A stretch of DNA of 64,000 nt, from contig NZ_PTIY01000007.1 in NCBI RefSeq assembly GCF_002934365.1, forward strand, positions 1-64,000, in the 5' to 3' direction. Positions 27,129 through 36,269 of the stretch are shown here, one piece after another. The position numbers were made by a program, and so were the translations under genes. Each line of letters opens with the position of its first letter. Position 1 is the first letter of the stretch. This DNA comes from Methylobacter tundripaludum (lineage in GTDB: Bacteria > Pseudomonadota > Gammaproteobacteria > Methylococcales > Methylomonadaceae). The notes under the pieces were generated by a model. The model was not told where the DNA came from. It worked only from the letters and a program-made list of their open reading frames with translations, and did no database searches.

Positions 27129-28484
27129 TCAGCTTTTCAAAGCATCCTGCAAGCGCTGATAAATGCCGCCGAAGCCGCCGTTGCTCATCAACACGAAATG
27201 CCCGCCGTAACGCGCTTCGAATTTCAGCTTGGCGATGATGTCATCCAGCGATGAGCAGATTTCGATATTACCGGCGTACTTTTTCAGTTCGCCCAAGTCC
27301 CAGCCCATGCCTTCCGGCTGGTAGATGATCGCCAGATCGGCGTTGCCCAGCGATTCGGCCAGCGTTTTGGTATGCACACCCAGACGCATGGTGTTCGAGC
27401 GCGGCTCGACTATCGCGATGATACGATCCTGACCCACTTGTTTGCGCAGGCCGTCCAACGTCGTTTGTATCGCGGTCGGATGGTGGGCGAAGTCGTCGTA
27501 GAGTGTCACTCCCTTAATATTTGCTATCACTTCCATCCGGCGCTTGACGTTTTTAAATTGTCCCAGCGCAGCTATCGCATCCTTGGGCAGGATGCCGACA
27601 TGCTTTGCGGCGGCTATCGCAGACAGCGCATTGTAGACATTATGCTCGCCGGTCAGCGGCCACTCGACGCAGCCTTGCGCTTGGTTATCCATCAGTACGT
27701 TGAATTGGCTGCCGTCGCTGTTGATCAGCTGTGCGTTCCACTGTGCATCGGCGTTAATCGAAGTCTTCGCAACCGGCGTCCAGCAGCCCATCGTCAAAAC
27801 ATCATTGATATTGGCGTCGCATTCGGGGCTGATGATCAGGCCTTCGCCGGGTACTGTCCTGACCAGATGATGGAATTGTTTTTTGATCGCATCCAGGTCG
27901 GGGAAAATATCGGCATGGTCGTATTCAAGATTATTAAGAATCGTGGTGCGGGGCCGGTAATGGACAAACTTCGAGCGCTTGTCGAAAAACGCCGAATCGT
28001 ATTCGTCGGCCTCGATCACAAAAAAATCGGACTCGCCGAGCCGCGCCGAAATGCCGAAATTCAGCGGAATGCCGCCGATCAAAAAGCCCGGCTTAAATCC
28101 CTGATGCTCCAGTATCCAGCTCAACATGCTGGTCGTAGTGGTTTTGCCGTGGGTTCCGGCAACGCCCAGCACCCATTTATCCTGCAACACATGCTCCGCC
28201 AGCCATTGCGGGCCGGAGACATATCTCAGCCCCCGGTTAAGCACCGCCTCGACTTCGGGATTGCCGCGCGACAAGGCATTGCCGATAATCACCAGATCGG
28301 GTTTGCTGTCCAGGTTCTCGGCCCGATAGCCTTCCATCAACGTTATGCCTTGCTGCTCCAGCTGTGTGCTCATCGGCGGATAAACATTCTGGTCGGAACC
28401 GCTGACCTGATGCCCCAACTGCCGCGCAATGACGGCAAGCCCGCCCATAAATGTCCCGCAAATACCTAAGATGTGAATATGCAA
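27129..28484 (-). CDS. mpl: UDP-N-acetylmuramate:L-alanyl-gamma-D-glutamyl-meso-diaminopimelate ligase
   Basis: A 451-residue Mur ligase that recycles the murein tripeptide by joining it to UDP-MurNAc. The N terminus HIHILGICGTFMGGLAVIARQLGHQV is the family's Rossmann start; GTHGKTTTTSML binds ATP, and FVIEADEYDSAFFDKRSKF and YDDFAHHPTAI are the metal and substrate motifs. Translation starts with TTG: no in-frame ATG lies near the conserved N terminus, and AAGGA sits seven bases upstream of the TTG. Use of a weak start codon may set a low synthesis level. It follows the ankyrin gene by 24 bases. Confidence 0.96.
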   Translation of the reverse strand: MHIHILGICGTFMGGLAVIARQLGHQVSGSDQNVYPPMSTQLEQQGITLMEGYRAENLDSKPDLVIIGNALSRGNPEVEAVLNRGLRYVSGPQWLAEHVLQDKWVLGVAGTHGKTTTTSMLSWILEHQGFKPGFLIGGIPLNFGISARLGESDFFVIEADEYDSAFFDKRSKFVHYRPRTTILNNLEYDHADIFPDLDAIKKQFHHLVRTVPGEGLIISPECDANINDVLTMGCWTPVAKTSINADAQWNAQLINSDGSQFNVLMDNQAQGCVEWPLTGEHNVYNALSAIAAAKHVGILPKDAIAALGQFKNVKRRMEVIANIKGVTLYDDFAHHPTAIQTTLDGLRKQVGQDRIIAIVEPRSNTMRLGVHTKTLAESLGNADLAIIYQPEGMGWDLGELKKYAGNIEICSSLDDIIAKLKFEARYGGHFVLMSNGGFGGIYQRLQDALKS

Positions 28485-28508
28485 TGTTTTATCCTTACCG
28501 GTTTGTAA

Positions 28509-29018
28509 CTATTTCTTAGCCGGCGGTTTTCCGCCTGCGCCGTCTTTGCCTGTCGCCCCTTCTGGCACATCCTCCTCCTCTTTCGCCCCGGCTTTTTCCA
28601 GAATTTTAATGATTTTTTCATGGGCGGTTTTCTTGGCCCTGGTCAAGACCGTCACATTTTGTTTATCCACCGCATTGACATCGGCCCCGGCCGCAATCAG
28701 TAAATTAACGATGTCTTCATTGCCGAAAACCGATGCATCCATTAACGCTGTCGTTCCCAAATTATCGGCAATACTGACATCGGCCCCATACGCCAACAGG
28801 GTTTTAACAATCTTTACATTGCCGTTAAAACTTGCGGCCATCAGCGCAGTGCGGCCGCCCGCAGTTTTGCTGTTAACGTCTATCCCTTGCGCCAGCAAAG
28901 CCTCGGTTCTTTCAATCTTGCCCATCATCGCCGCCGCAAATAAATCTTGGCCGCCTTCCGCAAGGGTCGCTTGAGATACAGCCAATAACAGGATTAAAAA
29001 GCAGTCTTTGTATTTCAT
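28509..29018 (-). CDS. Secreted ankyrin-repeat protein
   Basis: A 169-residue protein with an N-terminal signal peptide (YKDCFLILLLAVSQATLAEG, cleavage likely after LAE or near it). Three to four ankyrin repeats then run from about 27 to 140, seen in GRTALMAASFNGNVKIVKTLLAYGADVSIADN and the following GTTALMDASVFGNEDIVNLLIAAGADVNAVD. The tail is rich in Lys, Glu and Gly and probably disordered. Periplasmic ankyrin proteins bind other proteins, for example catalases or inhibitors; the partner here is unknown. It is upstream of mpl, 24 bases apart, and probably cotranscribed. Confidence 0.9.
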   Translation of the reverse strand: MKYKDCFLILLLAVSQATLAEGGQDLFAAAMMGKIERTEALLAQGIDVNSKTAGGRTALMAASFNGNVKIVKTLLAYGADVSIADNLGTTALMDASVFGNEDIVNLLIAAGADVNAVDKQNVTVLTRAKKTAHEKIIKILEKAGAKEEEDVPEGATGKDGAGGKPPAKK

Positions 29019-29089
29019 ACCGAATAGTTGCTTGCGTTTAATGAAAAGTTACGATGAAATAATCAACATATAACCTATATGATCCAATA

Positions 29090-29467
29090 ATGAACGAAAA
29101 AAACAAAATATTAGTTGAAGCCACACCTCATTTCATAGAAGCGCAATCTTCTCCCGATGAGGATCGCTATGTCTTCGCCTACACCATCACCATCACCAAC
29201 GTCGGCGAAGTGCCGGCAAAGCTGCTCCAGCGCCATTGGCTGATTACCGATTCCAACGGCAAGGTCCAGGAAGTCAGGGGCGATGGCGTCATTGGCGAGC
29301 ATCCTTATCTTAAGCCCGGAGAGTCTTTTCGTTACACCAGCGGCGCAATGATAGCGACCCCGGTCGGTACGATGCAGGGCGACTATACGATGCATTCCGA
29401 CGACGGCGACCATTTCCGCGCAGATGTTCCCAGATTTACCCTGTCAATCCCAAGAACCCTGCACTAG
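29090..29467 (+). CDS. apaG: ApaG protein
   Basis: A 125-residue ApaG (CorD) family protein, a small fibronectin type III-like beta sandwich. Signature segments are DRYVFAYTITITNVGEVPAKLLQRHWLITDSNG, VRGDGVIGEHPYLKPGESFRYTSG and GTMQGDYTMHSDDGDHF. Its function is not settled; it accompanies apaH in many gammaproteobacteria and has been tied to metal or nucleotide signalling. The apaH start codon is the base after the stop, so the two are coupled. Divergent from the ankyrin gene with a 71-base gap. Confidence 0.96.
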   Translation: MNEKNKILVEATPHFIEAQSSPDEDRYVFAYTITITNVGEVPAKLLQRHWLITDSNGKVQEVRGDGVIGEHPYLKPGESFRYTSGAMIATPVGTMQGDYTMHSDDGDHFRADVPRFTLSIPRTLH

Positions 29468-30310
29468 ATGTCTATTTATGCTATCGGCGATATTCAAGGC
29501 TGTTTTGACGAATTATTAAGACTCCTCGATGCCATCTCTTTCAATGAACAGTCCGATCAACTGTGGTTTGCCGGCGATCTGGTCAACCGCGGCCCCAAAT
29601 CCTTAGAAACCCTGCGTTTTGTCAAATCGCTCGGCGATGCCGCGATCACCGTGCTGGGCAACCACGACCTGCATTTATTAGCCGCATCCTGCGCCCCCAA
29701 AATAGCCAATAAAAAAGACTCGCTGCTGCCAATACTTGAGGCGCCGGACAGGGATGAATTAATCGACTGGCTGAGGCATCGGCCGCTGTTTCATTTTAAC
29801 GATGATTTCTGTATGGTTCACGCCGGTCTTCCGCCGCAATGGGACTTTAAAAAGACCCAAAAAATGGCCTCGCTGGTTGAACAGGTCTTGCAAGGTCCCG
29901 ATTATCAGGCGTTTTTAAAGCAAATGTACGGCAACAAGCCCAACCTCTGGTCATCCAGCCTGAAAGGCGTCGCGAGGTTACGCTTCATCGTCAACTGCTT
30001 TACCCGAATGCGTTATTGCGATGTTAACGGCCGGCTGGATTTTATTCATAGCGGGCCTGTAGGCTCCCAACCCAAGGGCCTTGTTCCGTGGTTTGAAGCA
30101 CCCAAGCGTAAAAATACCGACATGCGCATTATCTTCGGCCACTGGTCCTCTTTGGGCTATTACGAAGGATCGAACTGTTATGCAATCGATACCGGCTGTC
30201 TTTGGGGCGGCCAGCTGACCGCGTTAAAACTGGGAGAACAAGTACAGCGTTTCAGTATCGATTGTCCTGAGGCTAAAAAACCCCGCAAAAATAATCTGGC
30301 GGCGGGTTAA
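29468..30310 (+). CDS. apaH: Symmetrical diadenosine tetraphosphatase ApaH
   Basis: A 280-residue PPP-family phosphatase that splits Ap4A to two ADP and can remove nucleoside-tetraphosphate caps from RNA. Metal-binding motifs are AIGDIQGCFDEL, WFAGDLVNRGP, VLGNHDLHLLA and MVHAGLPPQW, followed by IFGHWSSLG and AIDTGCLWGG. Length and order match the Escherichia coli enzyme. Translationally coupled to apaG directly upstream. Confidence 0.97.
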   Translation: MSIYAIGDIQGCFDELLRLLDAISFNEQSDQLWFAGDLVNRGPKSLETLRFVKSLGDAAITVLGNHDLHLLAASCAPKIANKKDSLLPILEAPDRDELIDWLRHRPLFHFNDDFCMVHAGLPPQWDFKKTQKMASLVEQVLQGPDYQAFLKQMYGNKPNLWSSSLKGVARLRFIVNCFTRMRYCDVNGRLDFIHSGPVGSQPKGLVPWFEAPKRKNTDMRIIFGHWSSLGYYEGSNCYAIDTGCLWGGQLTALKLGEQVQRFSIDCPEAKKPRKNNLAAG

Positions 30311-30330
30311 AGCTAAATCTTTTTTCACCA

Positions 30331-30380
30331 CGAAGACACGAAGGGCACGAAGAAATAAAACTTCGTACCCTTCGTGTCTC
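30331..30380. repeat. Hairpin repeat with CGAAGACACGAAGGG arms
   Basis: CGAAGACACGAAGGG..CGAAG (30331-30352) pairs with CTTCGT..CCTTCGTGTCTC (30361-30380) around AAATAAAA. It follows apaH and could end its transcript. A related half-copy is at 20056-20076. Confidence 0.6.
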
Positions 30381-30525
30381 GGCAACTGCTCCTGCGTCGC
30401 CTAAAGCGCCTACTTTTGGTGCTCTACCTCCTGCATAATCCACAGGGATGTGGTGAATGCAGATATTGCAGGAGCAAATATCTGTCCGTGCAGCCGTTCG
30501 TGGTGGTCTTTTACATGATTTTTAA

Positions 30526-31017
30526 TCAAAGTTTTCGTTTTTCCAGCTTCAAAAAACTGTAGCTGAATTCAACATCGGGATCATCCTGAATATCCTCCCG
30601 CTCCACCTCGATCCACTGATCCGCATCGATCTCGGGAAAAAAAGTATCGCCGGGAAACTCCCGGTGTATTTGCGTCAGGTACAGCGTATCGGCAACCGGC
30701 AGCATCGACTTGTAAAAATCCGAGCCGCCGATAACAAAAACTTCTTCCGCATCACCGCAACTTTCCAGCGCCTTGTCAATATCGTTAAAAACCAGGCAGC
30801 CCGGTTGGCTGTATGACGGATTCCTGCTAATGATGATATTGGTGCGCCCCGGCAACGGCCTGCCTATCGACTCGTAAGTTTTTCTGCCCATCAAAATGGG
30901 CGCGCCCATGGTTATTTTTTTGAATTTTTTAAGGTCAGCGGATAAATGCCAGGGCATCTGGTTATTCAGGCCGATGGCCCGGTTGCTCGCCATCGCGACG
31001 ATAAGTGATATTTTCAT
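30526..31017 (-). CDS. folA: Dihydrofolate reductase
   Basis: A 163-residue DHFR that regenerates tetrahydrofolate, needed after thymidylate synthase. Seen are ISLIVAMASNRAIGLNNQMPWHLSADLKKFK (substrate and NADPH binding, with the acidic Asp of the helix), GAPILMGRKTYESIGRPLPGRTNIIISRN, VFVIGGSDFYKSMLP and YLTQIHREFPGDTFFPEID. Length is typical of chromosomal FolA. Divergent from the asparaginase gene with a 49-base gap. thyA lies about 2 kb away, separated by the asparaginase and ppa genes. Confidence 0.97.
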   Translation of the reverse strand: MKISLIVAMASNRAIGLNNQMPWHLSADLKKFKKITMGAPILMGRKTYESIGRPLPGRTNIIISRNPSYSQPGCLVFNDIDKALESCGDAEEVFVIGGSDFYKSMLPVADTLYLTQIHREFPGDTFFPEIDADQWIEVEREDIQDDPDVEFSYSFLKLEKRKL

Positions 31018-31066
31018 TTTAATGCAGTATTCTTTTAGTCATTAATTTCTACCCCAGCATCATACT

Positions 31067-32083
31067 ATGAAAAATATACTGGTTGTATTTACCGGCGGTA
31101 CTATCGGCTCTGTTGCAACCGGCGGCACCATCAATACTTCCGATACCACATCGTTCAAACTGATACGGCTGTTTAAACAGCATTACGAAAACCACCGGCA
31201 AATCCGTTTCGACACCATCCAGCCTATACAAATTTTAAGCGAGAACCTTGCGCCCCGCGCCTGGAAAACCATCATCGAAGCGATAGAAGCCGCCCGGCCC
31301 GAGCAATACGACGGCGTCATCATTACTCACGGCACAGACACCCTGGCGTATACCGCTTGCGCATTGAGCTTTTATTTTAATGCGATCAAGATTCCGATAC
31401 TGCTGGTTTCCAGCGATTATCCGCTGGATCATCCTAAAGCCAACGGGCTGGAAAATTTCATCTGCGCGGTCGAATTTATCCTGCAAAAAATCGGCACCGG
31501 AGTTTTTGTACCTTATCGAAACCAGCAGCAAATTACCCAACTGCATCGAGGCACACATCTGGCCTGTTCCTTACAATTGGGCGGCGATTTTTTTAGTGTT
31601 CAGGGCAAGAGTTACATGCAATTTGAAAACCGCCGGTTTTCACTATTGAACCCGCCTACACAACAATCTACAACCAAAAATATCCCGGTAAAGGCTGATT
31701 TTTCCGAACGCATCCTAATGATAAAACCCTATCCAGGGCTCGATTACGACCGCTTCAACCTGGACCATGTCGATGCGGTTTTGCATGACCTGTATCACTC
31801 CGGCACCGCATGCGCCTCGCTGCAATGGGGCGAAAACCATTCATTAGTCGAATTCATCAAACGTTGCGAAAAACAAGGCGTCGCCGTTTACTTGGCTCCG
31901 GCGATTAAATCGCCCGACGCCTATCAAAGCACCCAAACCTTAATCGAACAAGGCGCTGAAATAATCTGGAATATGTCGGTCGAAGCCGCTTATGTCAAAC
32001 TGTTGTTGGCTTACGGCAATTTTGACGATAAGCGGAAAATAATGGATTTTATCAGCGAGGACATTACCGGTGAACACCTCTAG
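31067..32083 (+). CDS. Asparaginase-family protein
   Basis: A 338-residue protein of the L-asparaginase fold. The first catalytic motif is seen at the start (LVVFTGGTIGSVATGG, with the nucleophilic threonine of TGGTIGS) and the second in GVIITHGTDTLAYTA. No signal peptide is present, so it is cytosolic like type I asparaginases. Its C-terminal domain (GTACASLQWGENHSLVEFIKRC, then APAIKSPDAYQST) has the family's arrangement but with little resemblance to AnsA that I can recognise. Substrate is therefore uncertain: asparagine, glutamine or another amide. It is a single gene between folA and ppa. Confidence 0.85.
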   Translation: MKNILVVFTGGTIGSVATGGTINTSDTTSFKLIRLFKQHYENHRQIRFDTIQPIQILSENLAPRAWKTIIEAIEAARPEQYDGVIITHGTDTLAYTACALSFYFNAIKIPILLVSSDYPLDHPKANGLENFICAVEFILQKIGTGVFVPYRNQQQITQLHRGTHLACSLQLGGDFFSVQGKSYMQFENRRFSLLNPPTQQSTTKNIPVKADFSERILMIKPYPGLDYDRFNLDHVDAVLHDLYHSGTACASLQWGENHSLVEFIKRCEKQGVAVYLAPAIKSPDAYQSTQTLIEQGAEIIWNMSVEAAYVKLLLAYGNFDDKRKIMDFISEDITGEHL

Positions 32084-32134
32084 CCGCTGCCGGCAATGCA
32101 TAGCAGGGAGCAACGATTGCTTCTGCTTTGAGCC

Positions 32135-32749
32135 TTATTCAGCAATAAAACGGCTTTGATAATCGTCCATGGCTCGCCTGATCACTTCATGCGCTTCATC
32201 CCGCCCGTAAACATTGGTTATTTCGCAGGAGCTTTTTTCGCTCGGCAGCTGTTTGTAGGTCAAGAAGTAATGTTTCAAACGGTTGATATAAGATTCCGGG
32301 CAGTCCGATACGTCATTCCATTGCCGGTAAAACTCGTCGCCCCTCATGACGGCAATAATCTTGTCGTCGGCCTCGCCCCCATCCAGCAAGCGAAAACCAC
32401 CGATAGGTATCGCCTGCAACAGAATATCGCCATGCGTCACGCTACGTTCGCTCAAAACGCAAATATCCAGCGGATCGCCGTCGCCCTTGGCAACCTCTTG
32501 ACCGGACTTTAATTCGGCAAACTCGGCAACCCTTTCTCCGCAATAAGTTTGCGGGATAAAACCGTAAAGCGTAGGAATCGTGTTGGAATATTTTTGCGGC
32601 CGGTCGATTTTAAGATAGCCGGTTTCTTTGTCGATTTCGTATTTAACGGTATCCGACGGGACAATTTCAATAAAGGCCGTGACGACAGTCGGCGTATTGT
32701 CGCCCGGACTGATGCCGTGCCAAGGGTGCGCTTTGTATTGTATATTCAT
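32135..32749 (-). CDS. ppa: Inorganic pyrophosphatase
   Basis: A 204-residue family I pyrophosphatase. Signatures are VKYEIDKETGYLKIDRP, NTIPTLYGFIPQTYCGE, and GDGDPLDICVLSE, the metal-binding DxDPxD motif; DDKIIAV also belongs to the metal site. It is about 30 residues longer than the Escherichia coli enzyme, chiefly at both ends. It hydrolyses PPi from biosynthesis and drives such reactions. It runs leftward after thyA but is separated from it by a 133-base gap holding a palindromic repeat. Confidence 0.95.
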   Translation of the reverse strand: MNIQYKAHPWHGISPGDNTPTVVTAFIEIVPSDTVKYEIDKETGYLKIDRPQKYSNTIPTLYGFIPQTYCGERVAEFAELKSGQEVAKGDGDPLDICVLSERSVTHGDILLQAIPIGGFRLLDGGEADDKIIAVMRGDEFYRQWNDVSDCPESYINRLKHYFLTYKQLPSEKSSCEITNVYGRDEAHEVIRRAMDDYQSRFIAE

Positions 32750-32801
32750 ATGTGGTGGATAGTTTGCTTAAAAAGTAATCATTCGGAAATGACAAAAATA
32801 G

Positions 32802-32868
32802 AACACGGATTAACAAGTTCAAAAAATAAAATCCGTTTAAATCCGTCTAATCCGCGTCATCCGTGTTC
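32802..32868. repeat. Inverted repeat between thyA and ppa
   Basis: GAACACGGAT (32802-32811) and ATCCGTGTTC (32859-32868) are perfect inverted arms. Between them are tandem echoes of ATCCG (ATCCGTTTAA, ATCCGTCTAA, TCCGCGTC). This looks like a small dispersed repeat and carries no gene. Confidence 0.5.
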
Positions 32869-32882
32869 CATTAGAAAAACGG

Positions 32883-33716
32883 CTAAACCGAAATCGGCGC
32901 CTTGATATGCTCATGCGCCTGATAATCGATGACTTCAAAATCCTCATATTGATAATCGAATATCGATTCCGGCCTGCGCTTTATTTTTAATGTCGGCAAC
33001 GGATAGGGCTTGCGGCTTAGCTGCAAGTTAGCCTGCTGCCGGTGATTCAGGTACAGATGTACGTCGCCGCCGGTCCAGATAAAATCGCCGACAGCCAAAT
33101 CGCACTGCTGGGCGATCATATGCGTCAATAAGGCGTAACTGGCAATATTGAACGGCAAACCTAAAAACGTGTCGCAGCTGCGTTGATAGAGCTGGCAAGA
33201 CAGCTTGCCGTCAGCCACATAAAACTGAAAAAACGCATGGCAGGGCGCCAGGGCCATTTTACCCAGTGCGACATTCTGCTGCGGACTGATGCTTTCATCC
33301 GGCAAATCCGCGACATTCCAGGCGGAGACGATAATCCGGCGGCTGTTCGGGGTTGTCTTGAGCTGATCGATGACTTGCTGAATCTGGTCGATATGCCGAC
33401 CGTCGGGCGTCGGCCATGAGCGCCATTGATGGCCGTACACGGGGCCCAGCTCGCCGTTTTGATCCGCCCATTCGTTCCAAATATTGACGTTGTGCTGATG
33501 CAGAAAGCCCAAGTTAGTGTCGCCTTTTAAAAACCAAAGCAACTCATAGATGATTGATTTTAGATGTATTTTCTTGGTGGTAACCAGCGGAAAACCTTCC
33601 GCCAGCGGAAACCGCATCTGATGGCCGAAAATGGACAGCGTGCCGCTACCGGTTCTGTCGCCTTTCTGGCTGCCTTCGGTGTTGATTTTATCGAGTAATT
33701 CTAAATATTGCTTCAT
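32883..33716 (-). CDS. thyA: Thymidylate synthase
   Basis: A 277-residue enzyme that methylates dUMP with methylenetetrahydrofolate. The active-site cysteine is in [79 protein letters not shown] and [12 protein letters not shown] are the other conserved blocks. It forms a leftward group lgt - DUF6880-like gene - thyA - ppa. lgt and thyA are neighbours in many gammaproteobacteria, but here one gene separates them. Confidence 0.98.
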   Translation of the reverse strand: MKQYLELLDKINTEGSQKGDRTGSGTLSIFGHQMRFPLAEGFPLVTTKKIHLKSIIYELLWFLKGDTNLGFLHQHNVNIWNEWADQNGELGPVYGHQWRSWPTPDGRHIDQIQQVIDQLKTTPNSRRIIVSAWNVADLPDESISPQQNVALGKMALAPCHAFFQFYVADGKLSCQLYQRSCDTFLGLPFNIASYALLTHMIAQQCDLAVGDFIWTGGDVHLYLNHRQQANLQLSRKPYPLPTLKIKRRPESIFDYQYEDFEVIDYQAHEHIKAPISV

Positions 33717-33804
33717 GCGGTTTTTTTCATAACTATTGGCTTTTTAGATAGGATTCTAAAATTTGACGAGGCGTTTATAGGGGCGAAACTCACCCCCTAT
33801 AAAA

Positions 33805-35277
33805 CTAGCGCCCCCCCACTCCATCCAGAAGTTTGATGAAATTCCGCTTAGGTTTGAAGCGGACGCGCAACTCGACCAAATAATCCCCGAACTCACGATT
33901 CCGGTTCTGGGCAATCATTATCCCACCAATCTTGCGGATGAGCTTAACGGCATCGGCATAAGCTGTATTGTTGGTTTGATTAACGATGTCTGGAATCACT
34001 TGCTTATAAAGTGCCAGCGCATCGTCCGCGCGCGTCGGTTCCAATTTATCGGCCAACGCTATCAGCAAGCCCTGATGGCAGATGCCTGCATGTGCCGCCG
34101 CCCAGGCTGCATCAAGGTCATCCTCCCATAAAGCGATTTCAACCCGCAATGAATAGTTGGGTATTGAAGGTTTCGGCCTCCAGCGGTTTGTAACCGCAGC
34201 TTCAGCGGCAATGACTTCGGCAACCCATGCCAAGGCGCGCTCACGCTGCTCCGGCCAAACGCCAAGTTGCTTGGCAACACCAGACAGTTTTTTGTATTGC
34301 TCCAGAAATGCCCGTTCCTCGAACTGCACCCAAGTCAATTGCAAGGCTTCATCGTTGCGCTTGCGTTGCAGATAGACCGCCACCAAAAAATCCCGCAACC
34401 GGTTGTCCGTCGCTTTGGGAAAAGCTTGCAGACCGCGTTCCGCCCAGTCCAGCGCCTTATCGTCCTGCCCTGCCTTGACCCATATTTCGGCAATTGTCAG
34501 ATAGTGGTAAGACATCGATAGATCGCGCGACTTGATCGCCACCAGCTCCTCCACATCGCCGCTCGCCTTGGCCAGCGATTCCATGATACTGGTGATATGG
34601 AAACGATGAGAATCGTAAACGTAAGCGTCACCGCTTTGCCGTGGCTTAATCTTGGCCCACTCGACTTCAGCCAATTCCCGATAACGCCGCAGCCCTTCCT
34701 CACCGAGCGCATCAAGGTAAGTGACTGCGCTAAAACTGCAAATCCCGAATGGCGATGTCGTCTCTAAACGGAACAAGCGTTCCGCCAGCGCTTGCGGATC
34801 GGGTTTCGCCAACTCGCAGGCGCTAAGATGCAAATCGCCAAGTGCTTGTACGATGCTGCCGACCTCGCCATTCGAATCGTCAATCTGTTCCAGAGCGCTT
34901 TCCACTCGCTCAATGCCGTATTCGGCCAATCCGATCAACATCCCAGCGCTATCGGGTGTAAGCAGTTCCGCCAGCGATTCCACAACCTGGTCGAGATTAG
35001 CCGCAAAGTTGCGGGACTGCCGCCAGTCAATAAAACCCTTGATACGCGTCGCTTGGTCTATCGCCCTGCGAAAGGCTTTGACGACATCGGTTCCGCCTGC
35101 AACACGCTGGGCCTTGAGCAATAAAGACTGATGCAACCGGTCATCGCGCTTGGCGGTATCCAGCAACAGCTCGATCAATACCTCGGGAGTTTGTGTGTTC
35201 AAATAATCCCGGATATCGCTCCACTGATCGCGGCGTTTCTTTTTTCCGGCTACTGCGCCGCCTGATTCTTTCTGCAT
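33805..35277 (-). CDS. DUF6880-like helical-repeat protein
   Basis: A protein of about 490 residues, nearly all helical, with TPR-like periodicity (ALDWAERGLQAFP, RRNDEALQLTWVQFEE, then AALA-type helices). The N terminus is basic and Lys/Arg-rich (VAGKKKRRDQWSDIRDYL). The block TPEVLIELLLDTAKRDDRLHQSLLLKAQR resembles the start of proteins described as DUF6880, which are also found attached to SWIM zinc-finger proteins. No catalytic motif is seen. The ATG at 35277 is preferred: it lies four bases after the lgt stop, whereas a TTG at 35313 would overlap lgt. It is inserted between lgt and thyA, which are often neighbours. Function unknown. Confidence 0.8.
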   Translation of the reverse strand: MQKESGGAVAGKKKRRDQWSDIRDYLNTQTPEVLIELLLDTAKRDDRLHQSLLLKAQRVAGGTDVVKAFRRAIDQATRIKGFIDWRQSRNFAANLDQVVESLAELLTPDSAGMLIGLAEYGIERVESALEQIDDSNGEVGSIVQALGDLHLSACELAKPDPQALAERLFRLETTSPFGICSFSAVTYLDALGEEGLRRYRELAEVEWAKIKPRQSGDAYVYDSHRFHITSIMESLAKASGDVEELVAIKSRDLSMSYHYLTIAEIWVKAGQDDKALDWAERGLQAFPKATDNRLRDFLVAVYLQRKRNDEALQLTWVQFEERAFLEQYKKLSGVAKQLGVWPEQRERALAWVAEVIAAEAAVTNRWRPKPSIPNYSLRVEIALWEDDLDAAWAAAHAGICHQGLLIALADKLEPTRADDALALYKQVIPDIVNQTNNTAYADAVKLIRKIGGIMIAQNRNREFGDYLVELRVRFKPKRNFIKLLDGVGGR

Positions 35278-35281
35278 CGGT

Positions 35282-36073
35282 TTACTTATTTGGAATAGTT
35301 TTTTTATGCGCAAAATAAAATAACGCCGCGCCGATCAAAATCATCGGCGTCGACAGTATCTGGCCCATAGTCACCCAGTCCAAAGCCAAATAGCCTAACT
35401 GCACATCCGGCATCCTGAAAAACTCGACAAAAAACCTGAAGCAGCCGTAAAAAAATAACGCCAATCCGGTAGTCGCCATAACCGGCCTCGGTTTGCTGGA
35501 ATATACCCAGAGGATAGCAAACAACACGACGCCCTCTAAAAAGGCCTCGTACAATTGCGAAGGATGGCGGGCTAACGGGCCGCCGTTTGGAAAAACCATC
35601 GCCCAAGGCACATCGGTGGGCCTGCCCCATAACTCCGAATTGATAAAATTGCCGATACGCCCCGCGCCCAAACCGATAGGCGCCAGCGGCGCGATAATAT
35701 CGGTCAATTGCAGCATGCTGCATTGCTGTTTTTTGGCGAACAGCCACATCGCGATAAATACGCCCAACATGCCGCCATGAAAGGACATACCGCCCTGCCA
35801 GATTTTAATCAGCACCAGCGGATTCTCCAGGAAACCGGCAAAATTATAAAACAGGATATAGCCGATCCTGCCGCCCAGGATGACGCCGAACGCGCCGTAG
35901 GTCACCAAATCTTCTATGGCTTCCGGTTTGATCGGCGACCAGGGCTGCTCTGCGCGTTTTTGCCCTATAAACCATACGGCGGCGAAACCGATCAGGTACA
36001 TCAGGCCGTACCAGTGAATTTTTAGCGGGCCTAAACTTACAGCGATGGGATCAATTTGGGGAAAATTCAGCAT
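35282..36073 (-). CDS. lgt: Prolipoprotein diacylglyceryl transferase
   Basis: A 263-residue inner-membrane enzyme that moves diacylglycerol onto the lipobox cysteine of prolipoproteins. Seven membrane helices are apparent. Signatures: IHWYGLMYLIGF, GGRIGYILFYNF, GGMSFHGGMLG, the Lgt hallmark GAGRIGNFINSELWGRPT, and HPSQLYEAFLEG. Length is normal. First gene of the leftward lgt - DUF6880-like - thyA group. Confidence 0.98.
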   Translation of the reverse strand: MLNFPQIDPIAVSLGPLKIHWYGLMYLIGFAAVWFIGQKRAEQPWSPIKPEAIEDLVTYGAFGVILGGRIGYILFYNFAGFLENPLVLIKIWQGGMSFHGGMLGVFIAMWLFAKKQQCSMLQLTDIIAPLAPIGLGAGRIGNFINSELWGRPTDVPWAMVFPNGGPLARHPSQLYEAFLEGVVLFAILWVYSSKPRPVMATTGLALFFYGCFRFFVEFFRMPDVQLGYLALDWVTMGQILSTPMILIGAALFYFAHKKTIPNK

Positions 36074-36121
36074 AATTGTCGAGTTAATGGTTTATTGAAG
36101 TGGTAGTTATCTTTATATCCA

Positions 36122-36208
36122 TCGCACATTAAAATGCGGTATCTGCGCTCCCTCTCCTGCTGGAGAGGGTTAGGGTGAGGAGATTTAATAACCGACAATG
36201 ATGTGCGA
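36122..36208. repeat. Nested palindromic repeat between parE and lgt
   Basis: An inner hairpin CCCTCTCC/GGAGAGGG (36150-36157 and 36162-36169, loop TGCT) is framed by outer arms TCGCACAT (36122-36129) and ATGTGCGA (36201-36208). The phrase after the hairpin, TTAGGGTGAGGAG, is common in dispersed bacterial hairpin repeats. Confidence 0.5.
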
Positions 36209-36269
36209 ACACTATATTTGTCGTAATTGTATCTTTAGCCGCATCTACCAGCCTAATAAGATTTACCGC

